6,322 bases of DNA. Origin: Clostridia bacterium (lineage in GTDB: Bacteria > Bacillota_A > Clostridia > Christensenellales > Aristaeellaceae). Under the pieces are notes generated by a model. That model was not told the DNA's origin. It saw nothing but the letters and a program-made list of their open reading frames with translations, and did not search any database. The position numbers and the translations under genes are program-made. The stretch covers positions 1 to 6,322 of the forward strand of contig JAFRMB010000065.1 of the NCBI GenBank assembly GCA_017430945.1, written 5' to 3'. Below, in pieces: positions 1-5,046 of the stretch (its first letter is position 1; each line of letters opens with the position of its first letter).

Positions 1-819
1 GACCCCGACTGCGACCGCGTGGGCATCGCCTGCATGACCGAAAACGGCCCCAAGCTGCTCAACGGCAACCAGATCGGCTGCATACTGCTGCACTACATCC
101 TCTCCCAGAAGAAGGAGCGCGGCGAGCTGCCGGCGAACGCCGCGGCCGTCACCACCATCGTGTCCACCGAGATGGCGCGCGCCATCGCCGACGACTATGG
201 CTGCAAGCTCATCAAGGTGCTGACCGGCTTCAAGTACATCGCCGAACAGATCCACATCTTCGAGACCACCGGCTGCAACACCTTCATGTTCGGCTTCGAG
301 GAGAGCTACGGCTACCTGTCCGGCACCGACGTGCGCGACAAGGACGGCGTCAACGCCTGCATGCTGATCGCCGAAGCCGCCAGCTGGTACAAGAAGATGT
401 ACGGCAAGACGCTGGCCGACGCCATCGACATGCTGTATGAGAAGTACGGCTACTACGGCGACAAGGTCACCTCGTTCGTGCTGCCCGGCAAGGACGGCCT
501 GGAGAAGATGCAGCACACCATGGCCGCGCTGCGCGACAATACCCCCGCGGATTTCGCCGGTGAAAAAGTCGTGGCCGTGCGCGACTACCTGACCAGCGTA
601 CGCACCACCGTGGACGGACAGACCGAGACGCTGACCCTGCCCAAGTCCAACGTCGTGTACTTCGAGTTGGAGAACGGCTCCTGGATCTGCGTGCGTCCCT
701 CCGGCACCGAGCCGAAGATCAAGCTGTACGTCAACGCCGTCTCCCGCAGCGACGCAAAGACCAGGGAACTGCTGAACGCCTACTCCGACGCCGCCGTCAA
801 GCTGCTGGAGAGCCTCTGA
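1..819 (+). CDS. Phosphoglucomutase/phosphomannomutase family protein (3' part, 5' truncated by window)
   Basis: This is the C-terminal 272 residues of an alpha-D-phosphohexomutase, which interconverts hexose 1- and 6-phosphates (glucose and/or mannose) in the cytoplasm for cell-envelope sugar and glycogen precursors. The reading frame is open from base 1, and the first visible residues are the metal-binding loop DPDCDRVG (residues 1-8), so the catalytic phosphoserine and domain 1 lie upstream of the window. The sugar-specificity loop GFEESYGY is at residues 98-105 and the phosphate-binding loop RPSGTEPKIK at residues 232-241, so domains 3 and 4 are complete. The pattern fits the Bacillota PgcA type, normally around 570-580 aa. 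The family assignment is very secure. The substrate (glucose versus mannose) cannot be fixed from this part, so no gene symbol is given. An intrinsic terminator follows within 30 bases of the stop codon. Confidence 0.96.
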   Translation, partial: DPDCDRVGIACMTENGPKLLNGNQIGCILLHYILSQKKERGELPANAAAVTTIVSTEMARAIADDYGCKLIKVLTGFKYIAEQIHIFETTGCNTFMFGFEESYGYLSGTDVRDKDGVNACMLIAEAASWYKKMYGKTLADAIDMLYEKYGYYGDKVTSFVLPGKDGLEKMQHTMAALRDNTPADFAGEKVVAVRDYLTSVRTTVDGQTETLTLPKSNVVYFELENGSWICVRPSGTEPKIKLYVNAVSRSDAKTRELLNAYSDAAVKLLESL

Positions 820-845
820 TCTCCGAACTGACCGAGACCTGCACA

Positions 846-883
846 GCCGCCCGTTCCGGAAAATCGGAGCGGGCGGCCTTTTT
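846..883 (+). terminator. Intrinsic terminator of the phosphohexomutase gene
   Basis: A 13-bp stem (846-858 with 865-877, one T-G wobble) closes a 6-base loop (859-864) and is followed by C and five Ts (879-883). This is a standard rho-independent terminator placed 26 bases after the stop codon. Confidence 0.9.
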
Positions 884-960
884 GATGTCCGGTGTGCGTC
901 TGCGGTCCGTCTGCTCACGGCTGCAGCTTCCCGTGCGATCGGCCACCCTCTTTCGCATGC

Positions 961-992
961 GCGACCCCATGGAAATATTCCTTAGGGGTCGC
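961..992. promoter_or_regulatory. Dyad just upstream of the promoter of the Ig-like protein gene
   Basis: An exact 8-bp inverted repeat, GCGACCCC (961-968) and GGGGTCGC (985-992), flanks a 16-base spacer that itself contains a short inverted repeat GGAA/TTCC (971-974, 978-981). It ends 10 bases upstream of the -35 box at 1003. It could be an operator for a dimeric regulator, or just a cruciform or hairpin remnant. No T-tract follows, so it is not a terminator. The rest of 884-960 shows nothing recognisable. Confidence 0.4.
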
Positions 993-1002
993 GATTTGCA
1001 TA

Positions 1003-1031
1003 TTGACTTTCCTTCAATGCCTGTTTATAAT
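1003..1031 (+). promoter_or_regulatory. SigA-type promoter for the secreted Ig-like protein gene
   Basis: The -35 box TTGACT (1003-1008) and -10 box TATAAT (1026-1031) are separated by exactly 17 bp in a locally AT-rich stretch. Transcription would start near 1038, giving a leader of about 245 nt before the start codon at 1285. The match to the housekeeping consensus is 11 of 12 bases. Confidence 0.85.
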
Positions 1032-1037
1032 GGTCTA

Positions 1038-1284
1038 AAATTATAAAATAGTTAATAAATGGCGAAGAACAATGGCCCGGACGCACGTCGATCGCGAGCC
1101 TTTGGTTCAGTTTGCGCTGATCGTGTCTCAATGGGTGGCCATTTGAGCGTTTCCCGTCCCCACACGCATCGGGGCCGGGAGATCGCAAATGCGCCAGAAA
1201 GCCGGTATCCGGTCTGCGGCCACGTCAGACCGTTCCCGGCTCTCCCTTTGAAATCCAAAACCATATCTTTTAAGGAGGTCCATC
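1038..1284 (+). promoter_or_regulatory. Long structured 5' leader of the Ig-like protein gene
   Basis: This stretch between the promoter and the start codon has no convincing gene. It can fold into three successive hairpins. The first pairs 1089-1096 with 1115-1123 (T1118 bulged), with an alternative inner pairing of 1096-1100 with 1104-1108. The second pairs 1137-1145 with 1186-1195 (C1192 bulged) and contains an inner stem 1153-1161 with 1171-1179. The third pairs 1200-1205 with 1236-1241 and 1210-1216 with 1226-1232. The strong ribosome binding site AAGGAGG (1272-1278) lies 31 bases after the last stem. I do not recognise a known riboswitch or leader family. No intrinsic terminator with a T-tract is visible, so any control would more likely act on translation or RNA stability. 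Pairings were found by eye, without energy calculation or covariation. Confidence 0.45.
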
Positions 1285-2556
1285 ATGAAGAAACTGCTTT
1301 GCACCCTGTTGTCCCTTTGCCTCGTACTGTCCGTGTTCAGCTTCGGCTTCGCCGAGATCAACATCTCCGCCGAAGACCTCGCAGCCGCGACAGACGAAGA
1401 ACTGGAGAGCCTTCGCGCCGCCGTGGTCAGCGAGCAGAAGAGCCGCATCGTCTCCAGGATCAGCCTTGACAGCGAAGAACTGCGCCTGAACAAGGGCACG
1501 ACCGGGAAGCTCGCCGCCACCGTTGAGGACGTTCCCGAAGGCGTCACCGCGGGCAAGCTGGCCTGGAGCACCAGCGACAGCAAGGTCGCATCCGTTGCCA
1601 ATGGCACCGTCAAGGCCGTCAACGACGGACAGGCCACGATCACCTGCTCGACCACGCTGTCCGACGGGACCGAGTTGTCTGCCGAGTGCAGCGTCACCGT
1701 GTATATCTCGGTCAAGACGCTCGCCTACAAGACCAAGAAGGCGTCCGCCCAGATCGGCGAGACCTACACGCAGGAGCCCGCTTTCACGCCTGCCAATGCG
1801 ACGAACAAGGATCTGGTCTTCACCTCCTCCAATGAGGAGATCGCGACCGTCGACGCGAAGGGCGAAGTGACCGTCAAGGCCGCCGGTCAGGTCGATATCA
1901 CCGCCACCACCACCGACGGGAGCGAGAAGAGCGCTTCCTACACGCTTTCGATCCCCTCCCTGAAGGCGCCTGAGACGTTCAGCGTCGCCGACAAGGAAGG
2001 CGATGAATTCGAGGTCGAATACTTCGGCGTGACGCCGGATGACGTCAAGCTCACCAACAGCAGCAAGAACATCGCGGATGTCGAGATGGATTATTCCGAC
2101 GGCAAGTTCACCGTCTATGTGACCCCCAAGGCCGCCGGCACGACGAAGGTCACGCTCACCGACGGAACCGACAAGGCCAATCAGCGGACCATCGCCGTCA
2201 CTGTCGAGAACACCGCCGTCTACAGCGAGAAATCCTATCCGAAGATCAAATACACCGACGCCTATCGCTATCCGGAGAAGTACGAGGGCGAGAACGTCAG
2301 CTTCTCCGGCAGGGTCCTGCAGGTCATGAACGGCAGCTCGTCCACCACGCTGCGCATCAGCTCCAAGGGTCGTTGGGACAACGTGGTCTATGTCACCATC
2401 AGCAAGTACGACATCACCACGCCCATCCTCGAGGATGACAATGTCACCGTCTATGGCACCTATGACGGCAACTACACCTACGAGACGATCATGGGCGCAT
2501 CCGTGACGATCCCAAGCGTCGACGCCGAGAGGATCAATGTCCGTGGCGGCAGATAA
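1285..2556 (+). CDS. Secreted protein with Ig-like (BIG2-type) repeats and a C-terminal OB-fold-like domain
   Basis: This 423-aa exported protein starts at an ATG 6 bases after AAGGAGG. Residues 1-23 form a signal peptide (MKK, hydrophobic core, likely cleavage after FGFA). A short acidic helical segment follows (about 27-54). Two bacterial Ig-like BIG2-type domains come next (about 58-141 and 144-224), both with the typical 'W/F-S-S-x-x-x-x-A-x-V' and 'G-x-V-x-A/K' patterns (WSTSDSKVASV at 94-104; FTSSNEEIATV at 179-189). A more divergent third Ig-like unit spans about 226-309. Residues about 318-420 resemble the small OB-fold domain seen at the C-terminus of many Bacillota secreted proteins: 'Y-R-Y-P-E-K-Y-E-G' followed by 'V-x-F-x-G-x-V-L-Q-V' and 'LEDDNVTVYGTYDG'. 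There is no LPXTG motif, transmembrane anchor or lipobox, so it is probably released or held non-covalently. A catalytic role is not evident; adhesion or ligand binding at the surface is an inference. It has its own promoter and terminator. Confidence 0.88.
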   Translation: MKKLLCTLLSLCLVLSVFSFGFAEINISAEDLAAATDEELESLRAAVVSEQKSRIVSRISLDSEELRLNKGTTGKLAATVEDVPEGVTAGKLAWSTSDSKVASVANGTVKAVNDGQATITCSTTLSDGTELSAECSVTVYISVKTLAYKTKKASAQIGETYTQEPAFTPANATNKDLVFTSSNEEIATVDAKGEVTVKAAGQVDITATTTDGSEKSASYTLSIPSLKAPETFSVADKEGDEFEVEYFGVTPDDVKLTNSSKNIADVEMDYSDGKFTVYVTPKAAGTTKVTLTDGTDKANQRTIAVTVENTAVYSEKSYPKIKYTDAYRYPEKYEGENVSFSGRVLQVMNGSSSTTLRISSKGRWDNVVYVTISKYDITTPILEDDNVTVYGTYDGNYTYETIMGASVTIPSVDAERINVRGGR

Positions 2557-2567
2557 ACCGCCCAAAG

Positions 2568-2602
2568 CATCGCCCGCCTCCGCATTGCGGGGGCGGGCGA
2601 TG
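2568..2602. terminator. Hairpin terminator between convergent genes
   Basis: A 16-bp stem (2568-2583 with 2587-2602, one G-T wobble) with a 3-base ATT loop lies between the stop of the Ig-like gene (2556) and the stop of the VOC gene (2617). It is very GC-rich. The + strand has no T-run after it, and the - strand has only CTTT, so termination may be partly factor-assisted. It probably serves both convergent genes. Confidence 0.65.
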
Positions 2603-2616
2603 TCGTGTCTGCGGGA

Positions 2617-2997
2617 TCACAGATACTGGTTGAACTCGATCTTCTCCTTGTTGGGCCCAAGGATGACGAAGTACTTGACGCCGTTGTCCCAGAAGGGCAG
2701 CTGGTCCGCTTCGATGACCTCGAGCTTCATCTCGTCGGCGATCCTGCGCGCTTCATCCACATCCGTCACGTTGATGGCGATGTGGTCCACCGCGCCGTTG
2801 ATGCCCACGGCCTTGAAGTTCTGATAGGTCTCGATCATCAGATCGCCCAGCTTCAGGAAGGCCACCTGCTCATCGCCATTCTGCGTGCGGTGCGCCACCT
2901 CGAATCCCAGCGACTCGTAAAACGCGATCGTCTTCGCGATGTCGTTGGTGGGTACGCCGATGTGCTGAAGTCCCGTCGCAACCTTTTTGAATGCCAT
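2617..2997 (-). CDS. Glyoxalase/VOC-superfamily metalloenzyme
   Basis: This 126-aa protein is a single-chain vicinal-oxygen-chelate fold made of two beta-alpha-beta-beta-beta halves. The four expected metal ligands are all present: H12 (in LQHIGV), E56 (in MIETYQ), H72 (in VDHIAI) and E121 (in KIEFNQ). Their spacing is very close to that of bacterial glyoxalase I (His5, Glu56, His74, Glu122 in E. coli), so the metal site should be functional. It may be a lactoylglutathione lyase-like enzyme, a methylmalonyl-CoA epimerase-like enzyme or another VOC member; the substrate cannot be decided from sequence alone. I chose the start at 2997 because GGAGGAGG (complement of 3005-3012) sits 7 bases upstream, and homology begins at once with 'MAFKKVATGLQHIGVP'. 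An in-frame extension to 3144 lacks any such support and runs through the promoter. It is transcribed divergently from the peroxidase operon. Confidence 0.88.
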   Translation of the reverse strand: MAFKKVATGLQHIGVPTNDIAKTIAFYESLGFEVAHRTQNGDEQVAFLKLGDLMIETYQNFKAVGINGAVDHIAINVTDVDEARRIADEMKLEVIEADQLPFWDNGVKYFVILGPNKEKIEFNQYL

Positions 2998-3046
2998 TTC
3001 GCTTCCTCCTCCGTGCTGTCGGCGCTTCCGCGCCGTGGTCGATACG

Positions 3047-3075
3047 ATTATAGCATATTTCCGGCGCCGACGCAA
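3047..3075 (-). promoter_or_regulatory. Promoter of the VOC-family gene
   Basis: Read on the - strand, a -10 box TATAAT (complement of 3047-3052) is preceded by TGC, giving an extended -10 (TGCTATAAT). A weak -35 box TTGCGT (complement of 3070-3075) lies at 17-bp spacing. Transcription would start near 3040, about 43 bases before the chosen start codon. Confidence 0.72.
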
Positions 3076-3137
3076 ACCAAACCGCGCGCTTTGCAGGCCG
3101 TGCCGGAAAAAATTTCGCCAAAACCGCCGCTGCCCCC

Positions 3138-3166
3138 TTGACAAGCCGCCGTTGCTCCGCTATAAT
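3138..3166 (+). promoter_or_regulatory. Consensus promoter of the peroxidase operon
   Basis: The -35 box TTGACA (3138-3143) and -10 box TATAAT (3161-3166) match the SigA consensus in all 12 bases with the ideal 17-bp spacing. Transcription should start near 3173. A promoter this strong would normally need a repressor, which fits the overlapping operator-like repeats and the regulator gene at the operon's end. Confidence 0.9.
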
Positions 3167-3190
3167 TAATTGTGCAAAATTGAATTGTGC
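3161..3190. promoter_or_regulatory. Putative OhrR/MarR operator overlapping the -10 box and start site
   Basis: Two AATT-centred inverted repeats lie side by side. The first, TATAATT-AATTGTG (3161-3174), overlaps the -10 box and matches 5 of 7 positions between halves. It differs by two bases from the TACAATT/AATTGTA-type repeat known for OhrR regulators. The second, GCAAAATT-G-AATTGTGC (3174-3190), matches 7 of 8 positions and spans the expected transcription start. A dimeric repressor bound here would block RNA polymerase. The likely ligand is the OhrR-type protein encoded at 4443-4886. The repeats are seen directly; the identity of the binding protein is inferred. Confidence 0.65.
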
Positions 3191-3195
3191 AAAAT
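3168..3195 (+). repeat. 13-bp direct repeat AATTGTGCAAAAT, two copies
   Basis: Two exact copies of a 13-base unit (3168-3180 and 3183-3195) are separated by TG, giving a 15-bp period. They lie between the -10 box and the ribosome binding site of the peroxidase gene. They create the overlapping half-sites of the putative operator; a short tandem duplication is the simplest origin. Confidence 0.85.
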
Positions 3196-3214
3196 CATAT
3201 AAGGAGGCAAGCAC

Positions 3215-3757
3215 ATGAGCATCTATGATTTCAGCTTCAAGGCGCAGGACGGCAGCGAGGTCTCCATGGAGCAGTACCGCGGTAAGGTGCTCCTGATCGT
3301 CAACACGGCCACCGAGTGCGGCTTCACGCCCCAGTACGGCCCGCTGCAGGAGCTGTACAACGCCCACCAGAAGGACGGTCTGGAGATCCTGGACTTCCCC
3401 TGCAACCAGTTCGCCAACCAGGCGCCCGGCAGCGACGACGAGATCCACAGCTTCTGCACCGGCCGCTTCGGCATCACCTTCCCGCAGTTTGCGAAGGTCG
3501 ACGTCAACGGCGAGCGCGCCCTGCCCCTCTTCAAATACCTGACGGCAAACACGAAGTTCGAGGGCTTCGGCATGAGCCCGGCCGGACTGATCCTGAAGCC
3601 CATCGTCAAGAAGATGGATCCGGATTACAAGCACAACGGCAACGTCAAGTGGAATTTCACCAAGTTCCTGATCGACCGCGAAGGCCGTATCGCGGCGCGC
3701 TTCGAGCCCACCGCGGATATGAAGCATGTGACCGAGAAAGTGGAGGCGATCCTGTAA
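3215..3757 (+). CDS. Glutathione peroxidase-family thiol peroxidase (probably thioredoxin-dependent)
   Basis: This 180-aa protein reduces hydrogen peroxide and organic or lipid hydroperoxides in the cytoplasm. The thioredoxin-like fold carries the peroxidatic Cys35 in NTATECGFTPQY, the catalytic Gln65 in FPCNQF (61-66), and Trp146-Asn147 in KWNFTKFL. These complete the Cys/Gln/Trp/Asn active site with cysteine in place of selenocysteine. Cys81 (SFCTGRFGITFP) is at the place of the resolving cysteine in 2-Cys GPx enzymes, so thioredoxin rather than glutathione is the probable electron donor (inference). Length is close to the usual 160-180 aa. The usual FGNQEPG segment reads FANQAPG, a small departure. 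The start codon is 7 bases after AAGGAGG (3201-3207). It is the first gene of a four-gene operon under a strong, apparently repressed promoter, and its stop overlaps the next start by one base. Confidence 0.95.
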   Translation: MSIYDFSFKAQDGSEVSMEQYRGKVLLIVNTATECGFTPQYGPLQELYNAHQKDGLEILDFPCNQFANQAPGSDDEIHSFCTGRFGITFPQFAKVDVNGERALPLFKYLTANTKFEGFGMSPAGLILKPIVKKMDPDYKHNGNVKWNFTKFLIDREGRIAARFEPTADMKHVTEKVEAIL

Positions 3758-4020
3758 TGCACTACGACTACCACACCCGGAATGTCTGCAGCACGCTGAT
3801 CTCGTTCGACCTGGACGGCGATGTGGTCACGAACATCAAATTCATGGGCGGCTGCAACGGCAACCTGAAGGCCATCTCCAAGCTGGTCGATGGCTGGACC
3901 GTCGATAAGATCGAGCAATACCTGAAGGGCAACACGTGCGGCTTCCGGCGCACGTCCTGCGCGGATCAGCTGGCCACCGCCGTTCGCAAGGCGCTCGACG
4001 GCGAGCTTCAGGGGGTGTGA
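3757..4020 (+). CDS. Small four-cysteine TSCPD-domain protein (TIGR03905 type)
   Basis: This 87-aa protein matches the TSCPD family, here with the motif TSCADQ (66-71). Its four cysteines, C11, C33 (MGGCNGN), C61 (GNTCG) and C68, are at the positions conserved in the TIGR03905 four-Cys subgroup. Related domains occur at the C-terminus of B12-dependent ribonucleotide reductases. The stand-alone proteins have no established function; metal binding or thiol redox chemistry is a reasonable guess from the cysteines. The start is the ATG in TAATG, overlapping the peroxidase stop by one base, with GGAGG (3742-3746) 10 bases upstream. The frame remains open upstream inside the peroxidase gene, but that part has no family similarity. 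Tight translational coupling places it in the peroxidase operon, probably in thiol or redox homeostasis. The family is recognised with good confidence; the role is open. Confidence 0.88.
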   Translation: MHYDYHTRNVCSTLISFDLDGDVVTNIKFMGGCNGNLKAISKLVDGWTVDKIEQYLKGNTCGFRRTSCADQLATAVRKALDGELQGV

Positions 4021-4022
4021 CC

Positions 4023-4430
4023 ATGCGCATCGAAGTGCGATACATGAGCCGCGGCGGCAACACGAAGCGGCTGGCCGATGCGGTAGCGTCCGCGCTGGGC
4101 GTCGAGGCCACGGCGGTCACCGAACCCATGGCAGAAAAAGCCGACACCGTATTCCTGTGCGCCAGCGTCTACGCCGGCGGGCCGGACAAGGCCGTGACCG
4201 AGTACATCCGCCGCAACGCCCAGAGCATCGGCAGGATCGTGGTGCTGTCCACCTCGGCCTCCGGCAAGTCCACCCAAGGCAGGATCCGCGCCGTCGCCGG
4301 CGACGCGGGCATCCCCGTGTCGGATGCCTTCTTCCACTGCCCCGGCGCCTGGACGCTGTTCCACAAGGGCCGTCCCAATGCGGACGACTGCCGCCGCGCG
4401 GCCGAGTTTGCCAGGGCGCAGCTTCAGTGA
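4023..4430 (+). CDS. Short flavodoxin-like protein
   Basis: This 135-aa protein has a flavodoxin-like alpha/beta fold. The N-terminal strand and phosphate loop read IEVRYMSRGGNTKRLADAV (3-21). The second loop is FLCASVYAGG (44-53), and the third strand RIVVLSTSASG (71-81) is followed by a segment FHCPGAW...FHKGRPN (104-119) common in bacterial flavodoxin-domain proteins. It probably binds FMN and acts as an electron carrier or small reductase. The phosphate loop is S-R-G-G-N-T instead of the classic T/S-x-T-G-N-T, so FMN affinity may be reduced. It starts two bases after the stop of the TSCPD gene; a GGGGGTG stretch (4010-4016) may serve as a weak ribosome binding site. An in-frame extension upstream into the TSCPD gene is unsupported. 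Its place in the operon suggests it supplies electrons for a peroxide-stress reaction, which is an inference. Confidence 0.82.
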   Translation: MRIEVRYMSRGGNTKRLADAVASALGVEATAVTEPMAEKADTVFLCASVYAGGPDKAVTEYIRRNAQSIGRIVVLSTSASGKSTQGRIRAVAGDAGIPVSDAFFHCPGAWTLFHKGRPNADDCRRAAEFARAQLQ

Positions 4431-4442
4431 GGGGACGATGTC

Positions 4443-4886
4443 ATGGGATCTGACAAGTACGATGCGCTGAGGCTCGACAGCCAGCTGTGCTTCCCCCTCT
4501 ACGCCTGCGCCAGGGAGATCGTGAAGGCCTACAAGCCCTTTCTGGACGACATCGGCCTCACCTATACGCAGTACATCACCATGATGGTGCTCTGGGAGCA
4601 CCGCCGGATCACCTCGAAGGCCCTGGGTGAAAAGCTGTTCCTCGATTCCGGCACGCTGACGCCGGTGCTCAAAAAGCTGGAGGAGAAGGGCTATCTCACC
4701 CGCAGCCGCTGTCCCGATGACGAGCGCAACCTGATGATCACCATCACCGACGCCGGCGCTGCGCTGCGCGAACCCGCCTCGGATATCCCCGGCAAAATGG
4801 CCGCCTGCATCCCCCTGGAGCCCGGCGAGGCCATGACGTTGTACACGATACTACACAAGATACTGGGGACCGGGAGATCAAAATAA
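4443..4886 (+). CDS. ohrR: OhrR-type organic-peroxide-sensing MarR regulator
   Basis: This 147-aa winged-helix repressor of the MarR family carries the OhrR signature. The N-terminal LDSQLCFPLYA contains the sensing cysteine C16. Y30 and Y41 stand where Bacillus subtilis OhrR has the two tyrosines (Y29, Y40) that hydrogen-bond its Cys15. The DNA-reading helix segment LFLDSGTLTPVLKKLEEKG (65-83) and wing (SRCPDDERN, 88-96) are intact. Peroxide oxidises the cysteine and releases DNA in this family. C22, C90 and C122 are additional. C122 is 106 residues after C16, similar to the 105-residue gap between Cys22 and Cys127 in the two-cysteine Xanthomonas OhrR, so a disulfide mechanism is possible. 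The start has GAGGGGA 7 bases upstream (4429-4435); an ATG at 4438 is out of frame. It is the last gene of the peroxidase operon and probably represses its own promoter at 3138-3190. Confidence 0.88.
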   Translation: MGSDKYDALRLDSQLCFPLYACAREIVKAYKPFLDDIGLTYTQYITMMVLWEHRRITSKALGEKLFLDSGTLTPVLKKLEEKGYLTRSRCPDDERNLMITITDAGAALREPASDIPGKMAACIPLEPGEAMTLYTILHKILGTGRSK

Positions 4887-4900
4887 CTCCAAATTCCGCG

Positions 4901-4932
4901 TCCGGCCGGGTGCTCTATGGCGCTCGGCCGGA
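4901..4932 (+). terminator. Hairpin after the peroxidase operon
   Basis: A 13-bp stem (4901-4913 with 4920-4932, two G-T wobbles) closes a 6-base loop 14 bases after the regulator's stop codon. The following bases TGTTGTCGT are only moderately T-rich, so it is a plausible but not classic terminator for the + strand operon. Confidence 0.6.
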
Positions 4933-4942
4933 TGTTGTCGTA

Positions 4943-4981
4943 AAACAGAGGACCGTCGGCCAGGCCGGTGATCCTCTGTTT
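4943..4981. terminator. Second hairpin in the convergent gap
   Basis: A perfect 10-bp outer stem AAACAGAGGA/TCCTCTGTTT (4943-4952 with 4972-4981) encloses a further CGGCC/GGCCG pairing (4956-4960 or so with 4963-4967). Its + strand 3' arm ends in TTT and is followed by seven As; on the - strand it is followed by TTTT then A. It may back up termination in either direction. Confidence 0.55.
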
Positions 4982-5030
4982 AAAAAAAGCCGGAGCCTTC
5001 TCCCTGCGCGGGCGGGGAGAAGGCTCCGGC
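4982..5030 (-). terminator. Intrinsic terminator of the methionine transporter operon
   Basis: On the - strand, a perfect 16-bp stem (5015-5030 with 4989-5004) with a 10-base loop is followed directly by seven Ts (complement of 4982-4988). It lies 17 bases after the metI stop codon and is a textbook rho-independent terminator. Confidence 0.93.
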
Positions 5031-5046
5031 CGAAGCAGCCATCCAT

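Noticed and set aside
1038..1284. Known riboswitch (c-di-GMP, TPP, cobalamin, fluoride or T-box)
   Set aside because: I looked for conserved core motifs of these classes and found none, so the leader is reported only as structured and unassigned.
1059..1469. 136-codon + strand frame starting in the leader
   Set aside because: There is no ribosome binding site before its ATG, it overlaps the Ig-like gene in another frame, and its Arg/Pro/His-rich composition is typical of a GC-rich shadow frame.
1270..2565. 431-codon - strand frame opposite the Ig-like gene
   Set aside because: It is antisense to a well-supported secreted protein and has the Gly/Asp/Val/Arg-rich composition of a shadow frame. 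No ribosome binding site or known domain is visible.
2617..3144. Longer 175-aa form of the VOC protein
   Set aside because: The extra N-terminus is Arg-rich, runs through the promoter, and has no family similarity. The internal ATG at 2997 has an excellent GGAGGAGG site.
2870..3727. 285-codon - strand frame across the gpx and VOC genes
   Set aside because: It is antisense to the peroxidase gene and runs through two promoters and part of the VOC gene in another frame.
3316..4020. 234-codon frame containing the TSCPD protein
   Set aside because: The part before 3757 is an out-of-frame reading of the peroxidase gene. The true start is the coupled ATG at 3757.
3936..4430. Longer 164-aa form of the flavodoxin-like protein
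   Set aside because: The extension overlaps the TSCPD gene and is Arg/Gly-rich. Flavodoxin similarity begins at the ATG at 4023.
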